A DNA stretch of 25,856 nucleotides from CAYMTN01 sp964393335 (GTDB lineage Bacteria > Chloroflexota > Anaerolineae > Aggregatilineales > Aggregatilineaceae), in NCBI GenBank assembly GCA_964393335.1, contig CAYMTN010000054.1:1-25856 (forward strand), read 5' to 3'. Below, piece after piece: positions 1 to 6,776 of the stretch (position 1 is the first letter of the stretch; every line of letters starts with the position of its first letter). The position numbers and the translations under genes are program-made. The notes below the pieces were generated by a model. The model was not told the origin of the DNA, made no database searches, and saw nothing but the letters and a program-made list of their open reading frames with translations.

Positions 1-272
1 TTTACGCGCTGCAGGAAGCGGAGTTGCGCTCGATTGATCTGCCTGCTGGGGCCACGGAAAAGTCCGTTTCGTGGGCCGGACCGGAGCATCTGTTTGTCAT
101 CCGGCAGACAACTGGCAATGACCCGGTCAGTGAGTTGTGGTTGGTGCCGCTAACCACCGGACAAGCCCCACAACGCGTTTTGACGAATGTCCGCCTGCCG
201 AAGATGGGACCGTACAACGGCTGGCGCTGGCAGGATGTGCTGGCGTCTCAGGTGATCGCCGCATCGGATTGA
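1..272 (+). CDS. C-terminal fragment of an unidentified protein
   Basis: An open frame enters from the left edge (first complete codon at base 3) and stops with TGA at 270-272, giving about 89 C-terminal residues. Visible text includes SVSWAGPEHLFVIRQ and SELWLVPLTTGQAPQRVL, an alternation of short beta-strand-like stretches that would suit a beta-propeller or WD40-like repeat protein. That is only an impression from the strand pattern. There is no catalytic motif. The gene converges on the minus-strand comEA-like gene, whose stop lies 25 bases away. The true start and function cannot be seen here. Confidence 0.55.
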   Translation, partial: YALQEAELRSIDLPAGATEKSVSWAGPEHLFVIRQTTGNDPVSELWLVPLTTGQAPQRVLTNVRLPKMGPYNGWRWQDVLASQVIAASD

Positions 273-297
273 TGGCGGTTGGCCATCTGATCGACAC

Positions 298-1149
298 CTA
301 ATCAAAGACGACGAATTCACGGATCGCTTCCAACTTGGCGGGGCCAATACCGGGCACGTTGTCCAGGTCCTCCAGGGTGGCAAACGGTCCGTTTTCTGTG
401 CGGTAGTCGATGATGGCCTGCGCCAGCGATGGCCCGATACCCGGCAGCGTCTGCAATTCCTCGGATGAGGCTGCATTGACATGAATAAGCGGCAGGTGAT
501 TAGGCGTCGGCGTCTCGATGCCGTCACCTTCCAGCGGCGGCACATAGACGAGATCGCCGTCGTTGAGTATCTGGCTCAGATTCACGCGCTCCAGGTCCGC
601 GTTACCAGTGGCGCCGCCCGCAGCGGTGATCGCATCCTCGACCCGGCTGCCATGCGGCAGCGCGATCATGGCCTGGGGCTGCGTGACCTCGCCTGTGACA
701 TAGACCGTGATCATGCCGGGAGTCGGCGTGATGACCTCTACCTCAACCGGTTCGAACCCCGTACCGGATTCGCGCGTCGGTACCTGCACCTGGTCGCCAT
801 CGTTCAAAATCTGCGCCAGGTTGACGCGCTCCAGGTCCGCGTCAGGGAGCGGTCCCCCGGCGGCGCGCAGCGCGTCCAATACGCGGCTGCCATAGTCCAA
901 CGTGACGACGCTTTCAGGGCTGGCGACTGCCCCGGTGACGTAGACCATGTAGGGGCCGGGTGTCGGCGTGGCCGATGGGACCAGCGTGGGGGAAGGGACA
1001 GCGGTAGGTTCCGGCGGCAGCAGCGTGATCGCTGTCGGCTCCGGTCGCTGCCACAACAGCAGCGCCGCCCCGCCCGCAATGGCCAGGGCGATGAGCAGGA
1101 AAATTGGGTACTTGAAGCGTTCGAGCAGTGGAAGTTGCGAATCTGGCAC
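298..1149 (-). CDS. comEA: ComEA-like membrane-anchored DNA-binding protein with two SLBB domains
   Basis: This 283-residue protein probably binds incoming double-stranded DNA at the cell surface during natural transformation. It has a short cytoplasmic start, one membrane helix (about residues 15-34), a Pro/Thr-rich linker (36-66), an SLBB domain (67-124, starting YVTGAVASPES), a second SLBB domain (147-204, starting YVTGEVTQPQA), and a C-terminal helix-hairpin-helix domain (222-283) with two PGIGP hairpins at 236-240 and 266-270. Typical ComEA proteins carry one SLBB domain and about 200 residues, so the second copy is extra. The start is GTG, preceded by TAAGGA at about 9 bases, and that site overlaps the stop codon of the upstream gene. 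It is therefore the last gene of an operon with the two kinase-like genes. A polysaccharide-binding or other envelope role is less likely than DNA uptake, given the HhH domain. Confidence 0.85.
   Translation of the reverse strand: MPDSQLPLLERFKYPIFLLIALAIAGGAALLLWQRPEPTAITLLPPEPTAVPSPTLVPSATPTPGPYMVYVTGAVASPESVVTLDYGSRVLDALRAAGGPLPDADLERVNLAQILNDGDQVQVPTRESGTGFEPVEVEVITPTPGMITVYVTGEVTQPQAMIALPHGSRVEDAITAAGGATGNADLERVNLSQILNDGDLVYVPPLEGDGIETPTPNHLPLIHVNAASSEELQTLPGIGPSLAQAIIDYRTENGPFATLEDLDNVPGIGPAKLEAIREFVVFD
584..842. repeat. Direct repeat left by SLBB domain duplication
   Basis: The same 19 bases, acgcgctccaggtccgcgt, occur at 584-602 and 824-842, exactly 240 bases (80 codons) apart and in the same frame of the comEA-like gene. 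They encode the DLERVNL segment of each SLBB domain. The nucleotide identity suggests a fairly recent internal duplication or gene conversion. Confidence 0.8.
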
Positions 1150-1161
1150 GCTGGTACGTCC

Positions 1162-2214
1162 TTAGGATGATGGCCGCTCAGGTTTTTGCCAACTGGGCAG
1201 CCGCAGGGTGATACACGCCGCGCCGGGGGCATCTGAACACGCATCGGCCCAGGCACGTCCTTGAACCGGTGCCAGCCGCGATTGCGCTGCCGTAACCAGG
1301 CGCAGGACAGATGACATCGCCTCAAATCGCGCCGGGTCCGCGAGCGCCAGCGGATCGATGCGCCCTGTAACTTTGACGCTCGGTTCCTGGCTGCGGAAAT
1401 GGATGCCAACTTCTATCGCGCGTTCTTCGTCGTTCACCTGATCCGAGAGCGTGATCGCGCTTTCGGCGGTAATTACGCCGAGCAGCGTGGCGATGATGTG
1501 CTCCACGCCGGCACGCAGGGCAGGCGGGCAATAGACTATTTGGGCGGACAGGTTGTTTTGAATGCGCAGCCGGTGCGTGATCAAGCGGTGGCTGGCAAAG
1601 TCGTTCTCCGAAAAGGCCAGGAGTTCGGAAAGGGAACAAGGCCGGGGTGCGGTGACAGTTGGCGTCACAATCTCGACTTGTAGATCATCCAGAAACTGCC
1701 AGGCAAGTTCAAGTTTGCCGACAATCGCGGTGATGTCTTTCACCTGAAGATCGGTCAAGGGCCCGTCCGCGCCCCGGTGGATGTGGTGGCCCAGCCGGAT
1801 CGCTCGCTGGAGCGCTTCCAGGGTGTGCGTACCGATGACAGTATCCAGCTTACAGCCCGCTTCGGCGGAAAGATGAACCGCGAACGCGACCGGATCATCA
1901 CTGACCGGGCGCAGCCGCGCGATGATTCCAGGGCCAAACGGCACGGCACCCGGCCAGTAGCCCGGCGCGACATATCCCCCGGCGGTCGCCAGCCAGAGGT
2001 CGTGCAGTCCCTTGCGCGCGGGTGCGCCGGCATGCTGCGTGACGACGTCCTGCCACGAACGATTGACCAACTCTGCAGCATAGAATGGATGGCCAGGCGT
2101 TAGCTGCACCGTCCCGAATCCACGCCGGACAACACCCGCGCGGTCCAGGCCCAGAAACGCACATCCAAACGGGTGCATCCAGGCCTCGGTTAGAGGTAAT
2201 TCGTTCATGCCCAT
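1162..2214 (-). CDS. Degenerate sensor-kinase-like protein
   Basis: A protein of about 350 residues when started at the ATG at 2214 (MGMNELPLTEAW), 13 bases after the stop of the upstream kinase-like gene; the ATG at 2208 is also possible. The N-terminal ~150 residues have no motif I recognise and may be PAS/GAF-like. A helical segment (RLGHHIHRGADGPLTDLQ, then KLELAWQFLDDL) resembles a DHp dimerisation region. The C-terminal part ends like a HATPase domain (VLRLVTAAQSRLAPVQGRAW, then ACITLRLP), matching the last helix and strand of that fold. However, the Asn of the N box and the DxGxG of the G1 box are absent, so ATP binding is unlikely. I infer a pseudokinase or regulatory partner of the kinase-like protein encoded just upstream. 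Function is not established. Confidence 0.6.
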   Translation of the reverse strand: MGMNELPLTEAWMHPFGCAFLGLDRAGVVRRGFGTVQLTPGHPFYAAELVNRSWQDVVTQHAGAPARKGLHDLWLATAGGYVAPGYWPGAVPFGPGIIARLRPVSDDPVAFAVHLSAEAGCKLDTVIGTHTLEALQRAIRLGHHIHRGADGPLTDLQVKDITAIVGKLELAWQFLDDLQVEIVTPTVTAPRPCSLSELLAFSENDFASHRLITHRLRIQNNLSAQIVYCPPALRAGVEHIIATLLGVITAESAITLSDQVNDEERAIEVGIHFRSQEPSVKVTGRIDPLALADPARFEAMSSVLRLVTAAQSRLAPVQGRAWADACSDAPGAACITLRLPSWQKPERPSS

Positions 2215-2227
2215 TCGACTATGGTTT

Positions 2228-3361
2228 TCACTCGTCTTCAGACGGATACCATAAAAACAACTTGAAGCTGAAGGTTGACCCAACTCGTTCTTCGCTGGTA
2301 AACCAGATGCGCCCGCCCATCGCTTCGATCTCCATTTTGACCAGGTAGAGGCTCAAGCCATACCCGAATTCCGCGATGATTTGCGGTTGCCGCGCGCGCT
2401 GGAACGGCGTAAAGACGCGTCCCGTTTCTTTTTCGCGGATGCCGTAACCCTGGTCGATGACGTCGATCTGGACACTGCGCGCTGTGGGGGGTGATGTCGT
2501 TCGCACGATGATGGGTGTATCCGGCTCGCTGTACATAATGCTATTGCGCAAAATGTCGCGGAAAACATACGTGAGGTGCTGCTTGGATGCGGAAACCTGG
2601 ATGCCGTCGGGAATGTCCAACTGGATGCGATCGCGACAGTCCGTCTCCGGGTCCGGCGCTTCGACCAGCGGTGATTCGGTGATGTCCTCCAGGAAATCTT
2701 CCAGGAAGTCCGTCAGCGAAATGGCGCGGCGGTTCAGGCGGATGATCTGTGCGAGTTGGCCGGTGCGGATATCTTCCAGGCGCTGCAGCAGGTCCATCAG
2801 CATTTCCAGGCGGTACATGTGGATCGCCATGATCCCGGCAAAACCGGACACCTGCCGCGATAGCTGATCGACCGTCGTCGCTGCGTTTCGTTTGGCGATG
2901 ACCTGCTTGATCAACTCGGCATGGCCGCGCGTGCTGGTGATCGACATCCGCGCCTCGGACCGAAAGGTGCTCATCAACTCGGTTAAGGCCGACCAGTCCG
3001 GGCGTTCGATTGAGATCATGGTAAAAACGGTGCCGCCCGGCCCGTAGATGGCTGTCGCCCAACAGGGGGTGTAGGCTCCTGCGAGAAACGTGTGAAACCG
3101 CACCGGCTGCGCCTGGCGATGCGCCCTGGCGCGGATTTCCTCGGCGGATGGCCCTTCGTCGCGCATGGAATCCAATAGCATCGCCGCTGCACGCCAACCT
3201 TCGGCACGGACTAACACGAGATTCGCACCCAGGATGGTGCGCGCGGCCACGTTGTCCAACACCAGATGATCGTCGGCATCAAAAATAAGTACGCCCTGGC
3301 CCAGCCCGTCCAGAATGGCGGGATAGTCCAAACTGTCCGAAAATGGTTTTGCGTTCGCCAT
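2228..3361 (-). CDS. PAS-domain histidine-kinase-like protein with Ser at the phospho-His position
   Basis: 377 residues, no membrane helix, so a cytoplasmic sensor. Residues 12-120 resemble a PAS domain (GQGVLIFDADDHLVLDN). Residues 126-150 align with the HisKA phosphorylation helix, but the usual SHELRTPL core reads SEARMSI, placing Ser135 where the phospho-accepting His should be. The HATPase part looks intact: N box LRNSIMYS (Asn273), G1 box DQGYGI (303-308), F box VFTPFQRAR, and G2 box FGYGLSLYLVK (332-342). The ATG at 3361 follows GGAGG at 5 bases. It heads an operon with the degenerate kinase and the comEA-like gene, and no response regulator is adjacent. It could phosphorylate another residue or partner, or act as an ATP-driven switch; the family assignment is firmer than the activity. 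Confidence 0.8.
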   Translation of the reverse strand: MANAKPFSDSLDYPAILDGLGQGVLIFDADDHLVLDNVAARTILGANLVLVRAEGWRAAAMLLDSMRDEGPSAEEIRARAHRQAQPVRFHTFLAGAYTPCWATAIYGPGGTVFTMISIERPDWSALTELMSTFRSEARMSITSTRGHAELIKQVIAKRNAATTVDQLSRQVSGFAGIMAIHMYRLEMLMDLLQRLEDIRTGQLAQIIRLNRRAISLTDFLEDFLEDITESPLVEAPDPETDCRDRIQLDIPDGIQVSASKQHLTYVFRDILRNSIMYSEPDTPIIVRTTSPPTARSVQIDVIDQGYGIREKETGRVFTPFQRARQPQIIAEFGYGLSLYLVKMEIEAMGGRIWFTSEERVGSTFSFKLFLWYPSEDE

Positions 3362-3384
3362 AATGCCTCCAGATGATTAACACT

Positions 3385-3413
3385 AATTATTGTCAGCCTA
3401 GGAAAATTGTCCA
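3385..3413 (-). promoter_or_regulatory. Possible promoter of the kinase/comEA operon
   Basis: On the minus strand TGGACA (3413-3408), a 17-base spacer and ATAATT (3390-3385) lie just upstream of the kinase-like gene. The match to a sigma-70 promoter is partial, so this is a candidate only. Confidence 0.35.
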
Positions 3414-3437
3414 GTTTCGCACAAACGCCCGCCACAC

Positions 3438-3472
3438 AAAAAAGGCGGCACCCCGGTAACCGGACTGCCGCC
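3438..3472 (-). terminator. Intrinsic terminator after lysS
   Basis: On the minus strand a hairpin with a perfect 7-bp outer stem (GGCGGCA/TGCCGCC, 3444-3450 with 3466-3472) and an inner CCGGT/ACCGG stem is followed directly by six T. It lies about 20 bases after the lysS stop codon. Confidence 0.9.
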
Positions 3473-3494
3473 AGGCCAAATCGCTGCCGAAAGC

Positions 3495-5027
3495 TCAGTC
3501 TCCCTGGCGTTCTCGCAGGTGCGGGTAGAGCAGAACCTCACGGATCGTGCTTTTGTCGGTCAGCAGCATGACCAGCCGGTCCACGCCGATGCCGCACCCG
3601 CCGCACGGAGGCATGCCATAGCGCATCGCGCGCAGATAGTCCTCGTCAATGGGCGTCGCCTCGTCGTCCTCGTCAGCATACAACCGTTCCATCTCCAGAA
3701 AACGCGCTTCCTGGTCGAGCGGATCGTTCAACTCAGTGAAAGCGTTGCCCATTTCCATGCCGCCGACGAATATCTCGAACCGCTCGACGTGCGTATCGTC
3801 ACCGGGCACGGTTTTGGCAAATGGCGAGATGTCGCGCGGGTAGTCGATAACGAACGTTGGCTGGATCAGGTTCGGCTCGACGCAGGTTCCCAGCAGGTGG
3901 TCGATCATTTTACCCCACGTCACGTTCGGCGAAATCTCGATCCCGGCGGCGTGCATGGCGCTGTGCAGCGAAGCCGCATCCGGGTAATCAACATAATCGA
4001 TCCCGGTGTGCTGTTTGATCGCGTGGCGCAGCGTGATGCGGGTCCAGGTCGGGTCCAGGTTGATCGTATTGCCCTGGAACGTGATCGTCGTGCTGCCGCT
4101 CACCTGCTGCGCCACATGGGCGACCATGCGCTCTGTCAGGTCCATCATGCCGTGATAATCGGTATAAGCCCGGTAGAACTCCAACTGCGTGAATTCCGGG
4201 TTATGTTTGAAGCTCACGCCTTCGTTGCGGAAGTCGCGCCCGATCTCGTACACGGCATCGTACATGCCCACCAACAGCCGTTTGAGGTACAGCTCAAAAC
4301 TGATGCGCAAGAACAGGTCCTGGTGAAGCTGGTTATGGTGGGTTATGAAGGGACGCGCGGCAGCGCCGCCGTAAATCGGCTGAAGGATGGGCGTTTCGAC
4401 CTCCAGGAACCCTTCGCCGTCCAAAAAACGCCGCAGCGCCTGGATGGTTTGTGCCCGGCGGCGGAACACGGCGCGCGTAGCCACGTTCACAGCCAGGTCA
4501 GCATATCGCTGGCGATAGCGTTCTTCCACGTCACTAAAGGCACCATAACGCTCGACGGTGCCGTCATCGTGGACACGTTCTTTGATGATGGGCAGCGGGC
4601 TGAGCGCTTTGGACAGAATCGTCACGGAGGTCACCAAAACAGTGACTTCGCCGGCGCGCGTGCGCATCATGCTGCCGGTTGCCTGCACAAAATCACCCAG
4701 GTCGAGGCTGTGCTTGACGATCTCGTACGCCTCTTCGCCGATGGTGTCTATCCGTACGAAAAGCTGTAAACGCCCGTCGCCGTCTTCAATGTGAGCGAAA
4801 TACACTTTCCCCTTCAGGTTCTGGCGCACAATTCGCCCGCAGACCGTCACGACGACCGGTTCGGGCGTCTGATGATCGTCGGTTTCGACGGCTTCGAACG
4901 CCCGGCGGGCTTCTTCGGTGGTATGCGTGCGCGTGACACGATTTGGGTAGGGGGTGATGCTCTGCTCGCGCAGTTCTGTTAACTTGCGGAACCGGTCAGT
5001 TTCCGGGGTGTTGGTTGGCTGCCACAT
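3495..5027 (-). CDS. lysS: Lysyl-tRNA synthetase, class II
   Basis: Charges tRNA-Lys with lysine in the cytoplasm. With the ATG at 5027 the protein has 510 residues, the usual LysRS-II length. An OB-fold anticodon-binding domain occupies about residues 59-150 (VCGRIVRQNLKGKVYFAHIE). The class II catalytic domain carries motif 2 (FRNEGVSFKHNPEFTQLEFY, near 260) and motif 3 (GCGIGVDRLVMLLTDKSTIR, near 476). An in-frame GTG eight codons upstream (5051) is possible, but it would precede the GAGGAG sequence. That sequence lies about 13 bases before the ATG, rather far, so the start is not fully certain. It lies downstream of greA on the same strand. Unlike leuS and serS here, it has no T-box leader. 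Confidence 0.95.
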   Translation of the reverse strand: MWQPTNTPETDRFRKLTELREQSITPYPNRVTRTHTTEEARRAFEAVETDDHQTPEPVVVTVCGRIVRQNLKGKVYFAHIEDGDGRLQLFVRIDTIGEEAYEIVKHSLDLGDFVQATGSMMRTRAGEVTVLVTSVTILSKALSPLPIIKERVHDDGTVERYGAFSDVEERYRQRYADLAVNVATRAVFRRRAQTIQALRRFLDGEGFLEVETPILQPIYGGAAARPFITHHNQLHQDLFLRISFELYLKRLLVGMYDAVYEIGRDFRNEGVSFKHNPEFTQLEFYRAYTDYHGMMDLTERMVAHVAQQVSGSTTITFQGNTINLDPTWTRITLRHAIKQHTGIDYVDYPDAASLHSAMHAAGIEISPNVTWGKMIDHLLGTCVEPNLIQPTFVIDYPRDISPFAKTVPGDDTHVERFEIFVGGMEMGNAFTELNDPLDQEARFLEMERLYADEDDEATPIDEDYLRAMRYGMPPCGGCGIGVDRLVMLLTDKSTIREVLLYPHLRERQGD

Positions 5028-5065
5028 CAGTCGATTATTTCTCCTCAACACGGGTTGTCGTCATA

Positions 5066-5091
5066 CAAAATAACGCCCACGCTAGCGGGCG
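5066..5091 (-). terminator. Probable terminator between greA and lysS
   Basis: On the minus strand a 7-bp stem (CGCCCGC/GTGGGCG, one G-U pair) with a TAGC loop is followed by TTATTTTG. It sits about 40 bases after the greA stop and could partly separate greA from lysS transcription. Confidence 0.6.
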
Positions 5092-5133
5092 CTGGCATGG
5101 GCTAATAAGCAGACCGCCGGGGGCTGTCAGGTG

Positions 5134-5607
5134 TTATTCGATGCCCTTGATCTCAAATATGATGTCACCATCCGGGGCCTCGACCGTTACCTGCTCACCA
5201 ATATGGTGATCCATCAATGCGCGGCCCAGCGGGCTTTTGTGCGAGATTTTGCCCGCGCGGGGGTTGGCTTCGGCGGCCCCGACCAGGTGGTAAACCTCAA
5301 GACCATCCGTGCCGACTTCCTGGACAGTGACCTTGTCGCCCAGGCTGACGATGTCTTTGCGTCCGTCATCCTCAATGATCTGGGCATTGCTCAAGATCAT
5401 CTCCAGGCGCATAATTTCGCCCTCGATGAAAGCCTGTTCATTCTTCGCATCTTCATATTCGGCGTTTTCGACGAGTTCACCCCCTTCTTCCAGGGCCAGT
5501 CTCAGCCGTTCCGCGACTTCCTGACGTCGAACATTACGCAAGAAGCTCAAGCGTTCTTCGTGTTCTTTCAGTCCCTCTGGCGTCAGGTAGTGGATTTCAT
5601 CAGTCAT
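5134..5607 (-). CDS. greA: Transcript cleavage factor GreA
   Basis: GreA enters the RNA polymerase secondary channel and stimulates cleavage of backtracked RNA. The ATG at 5607 (MTDEIHYLTPEGLKEHEERL) is preceded by GGAGGAG at four bases, which decides it over the in-frame start six codons upstream, and gives 157 residues, the normal length. The N-terminal coiled coil carries the tip motif GGELVENAEYEDAKNEQA. Compared with the usual GDLxENAEY, the first tip acid is Glu instead of Asp while the second (Glu) is kept, so function is probably conserved. The C-terminal FKBP-like domain includes the SPLGRALMDHHIGEQVTVEA segment. The gene lies upstream of lysS. Confidence 0.95.
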   Translation of the reverse strand: MTDEIHYLTPEGLKEHEERLSFLRNVRRQEVAERLRLALEEGGELVENAEYEDAKNEQAFIEGEIMRLEMILSNAQIIEDDGRKDIVSLGDKVTVQEVGTDGLEVYHLVGAAEANPRAGKISHKSPLGRALMDHHIGEQVTVEAPDGDIIFEIKGIE

Positions 5608-5790
5608 CCCACTCCTCCATTGCATGATTCATCGACTGCTGCTCACCTTCTGGAAAAACAGTCCTGCAAACTCTAGGCGCTAACAAATAACAATAATGCT
5701 CCGTTGTACACGGGGCATATGAATTCCCAATAATCGATGGCGGACGCGGCGTTCGTATACGGATTCAGACTGGCGAATCTGTCTTGTGTA

Positions 5791-5813
5791 CAAAAACACA
5801 GCCTGCGCTGTGT
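5791..5813 (-). terminator. Terminator-like hairpin in the greA leader region
   Basis: On the minus strand a perfect 7-bp stem (ACACAGC, loop GCAG, GCTGTGT) is followed by a T-run. No minus-strand gene lies upstream within the region, so it is either an attenuator in a long greA leader or the end of a short RNA. Confidence 0.6.
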
Positions 5814-5842
5814 CTGAATGCCCCGGGTTTATAGTTGCAGTG

Positions 5843-5869
5843 ATTATATAACCAAAAAAGGAAAAACAA
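5843..5869 (-). promoter_or_regulatory. Possible greA-direction promoter
   Basis: The minus strand reads TATAAT at 5848-5843, with TTGTTT 15 bases upstream (5869-5864). The -10 box is perfect but the -35 box and spacing are weak. If used, transcription would pass through the hairpin at 5791-5813 before reaching greA. Confidence 0.35.
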
Positions 5870-6030
5870 TAGACCGCCTGCCAGGGCGATCTGAATCTCT
5901 ATTTGTAAGCTGACACATCATAACATAATTCAACTCGCTTGTAAAGCTGTAGCAGCAGACTTCACATGTGATAATGACACGACTCGTGAGGCAGCGGGAG
6001 AGGGGGGCGCTGACCAGCCCCCAAAAAGGC

Positions 6031-6059
6031 TTGACAATCACCCTGGGCACAGCTAGAAT
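6031..6059 (+). promoter_or_regulatory. Promoter of the leucine T-box / tRNA-Ala / leuS transcript
   Basis: TTGACA at 6031-6036, a 17-base spacer and TAGAAT at 6054-6059 form a near-consensus sigma-70 promoter. Transcription should start near 6066, about 26 bases before Stem I of the T-box leader. Confidence 0.85.
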
Positions 6060-6271
6060 GTTGTCTAACTTTAACAAAGAAATTGTGCGAACAGCTTGGA
6101 ACGGAAGTAGTAGGCTATCATCGCAGTGAGGCGGGGGCAGTGGAAACCCGTCAACGCGCCGCCGGTGAGCGCACAGGCCGAACTCGTCCGGGAGCTGCGC
6201 GGCTGAAGTCAGTAAGCAGCGCCGGTTGCGCCCGTTATACGCATTGAGTGGATGGCACACCACGTCGATAA

Positions 6272-6345
6272 GGGCCCATAGCTCAGCTTGGGAGAGCGCC
6301 ACAATGGCATTGTGGAGGTCAAGGGTTCGAGCCCCTTTGGGTCCA
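6272..6345 (+). tRNA. tRNA-Ala (anticodon GGC), embedded in the T-box leader
   Basis: A 74-base cloverleaf: acceptor GGGCCCA/TGGGTCC, D arm GCTC/GAGC, anticodon stem CCACA/TGTGG with loop ATGGCAT (anticodon GGC at 6306-6308), variable loop AGGTC, T arm AAGGG-TTCGAGC-CCCTT, discriminator A at 6345. The third acceptor pair is G-U, the classical alanine identity element. CCA is not encoded. No convincing promoter lies between Stem I and the tRNA, so it is probably transcribed from 6031-6059 as part of the T-box leader and released by RNase P and RNase Z. Confidence 0.96.
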
Positions 6346-6390
6346 CTATCAATTTCCGTTTTTGCCATCAACCAGGGTGGTACCGCGGAG

Positions 6391-6440
6391 TCCTCTTCGT
6401 CCCTGAATATGTCAGGGTATTTAGACGAAGGGGATTTTTT
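6391..6440 (+). terminator. T-box leader terminator
   Basis: TCCTCTTCGTC (6391-6401) pairs over 11 bp, with one G-U pair, with GACGAAGGGGA (6424-6434) and is followed by six T. A second small hairpin (CCCTGA/TCAGGG) fills the loop. Its 5' arm begins right after the T-box motif, as expected for competition with the antiterminator. Confidence 0.9.
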
Positions 6441-6522
6441 ATTTATTTCTGAGGGTCACGCGAGCAATTTTGGTGTAGAGTATAAGTAACAGTAGCGGAA
6501 ACAAACAAAGGGATTGAATCTG

Positions 6523-6654
6523 ATGGCTGATCGCAACCAACGCTCTCTCGCTGACCGCCTGCGCGAAATACTTGACTCACTTAAAGAGGCGCTTAGCCCT
6601 CGCCAGGTTGCTCCTGTGCCGATTCCTGCACGCGAGGAATGGCGTTCCCGCTGA
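6523..6654 (+). CDS. Small 43-residue protein between T-box and leuS
   Basis: ATG at 6523 to TGA at 6652-6654 encodes MADRNQRSLADRLREILDSL and so on, a charged, probably helical, Leu-containing N-terminal half followed by a Pro-rich, basic tail ending EEWRSR. An AAAGGGA lies about 11 bases upstream, a weak ribosome site. I do not recognise the family. It is the first frame after the T-box terminator, so its expression should follow leucine tRNA charging. It might be a real small protein or a translated leader; five of residues 9-24 are Leu. Confidence 0.5.
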   Translation: MADRNQRSLADRLREILDSLKEALSPRQVAPVPIPAREEWRSR

Positions 6655-6716
6655 TCGGGCGAGCATTCCAGCACTCGATCCTGCGTGCTGACGGTCCGGA
6701 GCCAGGGAGGGCTAAG
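6592..6716 (+). other. Long-range RNA stem around the end of the small ORF
   Basis: CTTAGCCCTC (6592-6601) is perfectly complementary to GAGGGCTAAG (6707-6716). Inside it, GGAATG (6637-6642) can pair with CATTCC (6664-6669), with a CCCG/CGGG core. The element covers the 3' third of the 43-residue ORF and its stop codon. There is no T-run after it, so it is not a simple terminator. Confidence 0.5.
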
Positions 6717-6776
6717 TGTAACCGCTTTAGCCGGGCCGTTTGTTGCGTATTTCCGCGTTTTTTAGCGATACCATTT

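Larger units (their letters stand above)
5608..6030. other. Intergenic region between divergent greA and the leucine T-box
   Basis: About 420 bases without a credible gene. It is more AT-rich than its surroundings and holds the presumed greA leader, a minus-strand hairpin with T-run (5791-5813) nested in a longer inverted repeat (ATTCAGA at 5763-5769 with TCTGAAT at 5813-5819), a possible minus-strand -10 box (5843-5848), and a GGGGGC/GCCCCC hairpin at 6003-6022 just before the T-box promoter. Confidence 0.6.
6066..6440 (+). promoter_or_regulatory. T-box riboswitch leader, leucine specifier (CTC), interrupted by tRNA-Ala
   Basis: A T-box leader reads uncharged tRNA and decides between termination and readthrough. 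Stem I spans about 6092-6197: base pairing CAGCTT (6092-6097) with GAGCTG (6192-6197), the AGTA of the specifier loop at 6109-6112, an apical CGGG/CCCG hairpin, and GAA (6180-6182) followed by the specifier CTC (6183-6185), a Leu codon. The T-box motif AGGGTGGTACCGCG lies at 6374-6387; its TGGT bulge fits an ACCA 3' end, i.e. discriminator A as in tRNA-Leu. A terminator follows at 6391-6440. The interval between Stem I and the antiterminator is unusually long because it contains a complete tRNA-Ala gene (6272-6345). The first synthetase gene downstream is leuS, in agreement with the specifier. Confidence 0.88.

Noticed and set aside
3519..4769. 416-codon open frame on the plus strand
   Set aside because: Antisense shadow of lysS; no domain and no ribosome site.
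6003..6022. GGGGGC/GCCCCC hairpin just before the T-box promoter, considered as a terminator
   Set aside because: It is followed by A rather than T on the plus strand, and no T-run follows on the minus strand.
6181..6183. GCC at 6177-6179 as an alternative Ala specifier that could read the embedded tRNA-Ala in cis
   Set aside because: GCC pairs with GGC of 6113-6115 as the helix above the specifier loop, and the position after GAA holds CTC, which fits the downstream leuS.
6247..6264. GAGTGGATGGCACACCACG-like text resembling a second T-box core just before tRNA-Ala
   Set aside because: It forms a small GTGG/CCAC hairpin, departs from the conserved T-box motif and is not followed by a terminator. 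A decayed tandem T-box remains possible but is not supported.
5844..6371. Open frame of 175 codons on the minus strand with text such as GPKGARTLDLHNAIVALSQAEL
   Set aside because: It is the reverse complement of the tRNA-Ala gene and T-box leader; similar spurious proteins are known to arise from tRNA genes.
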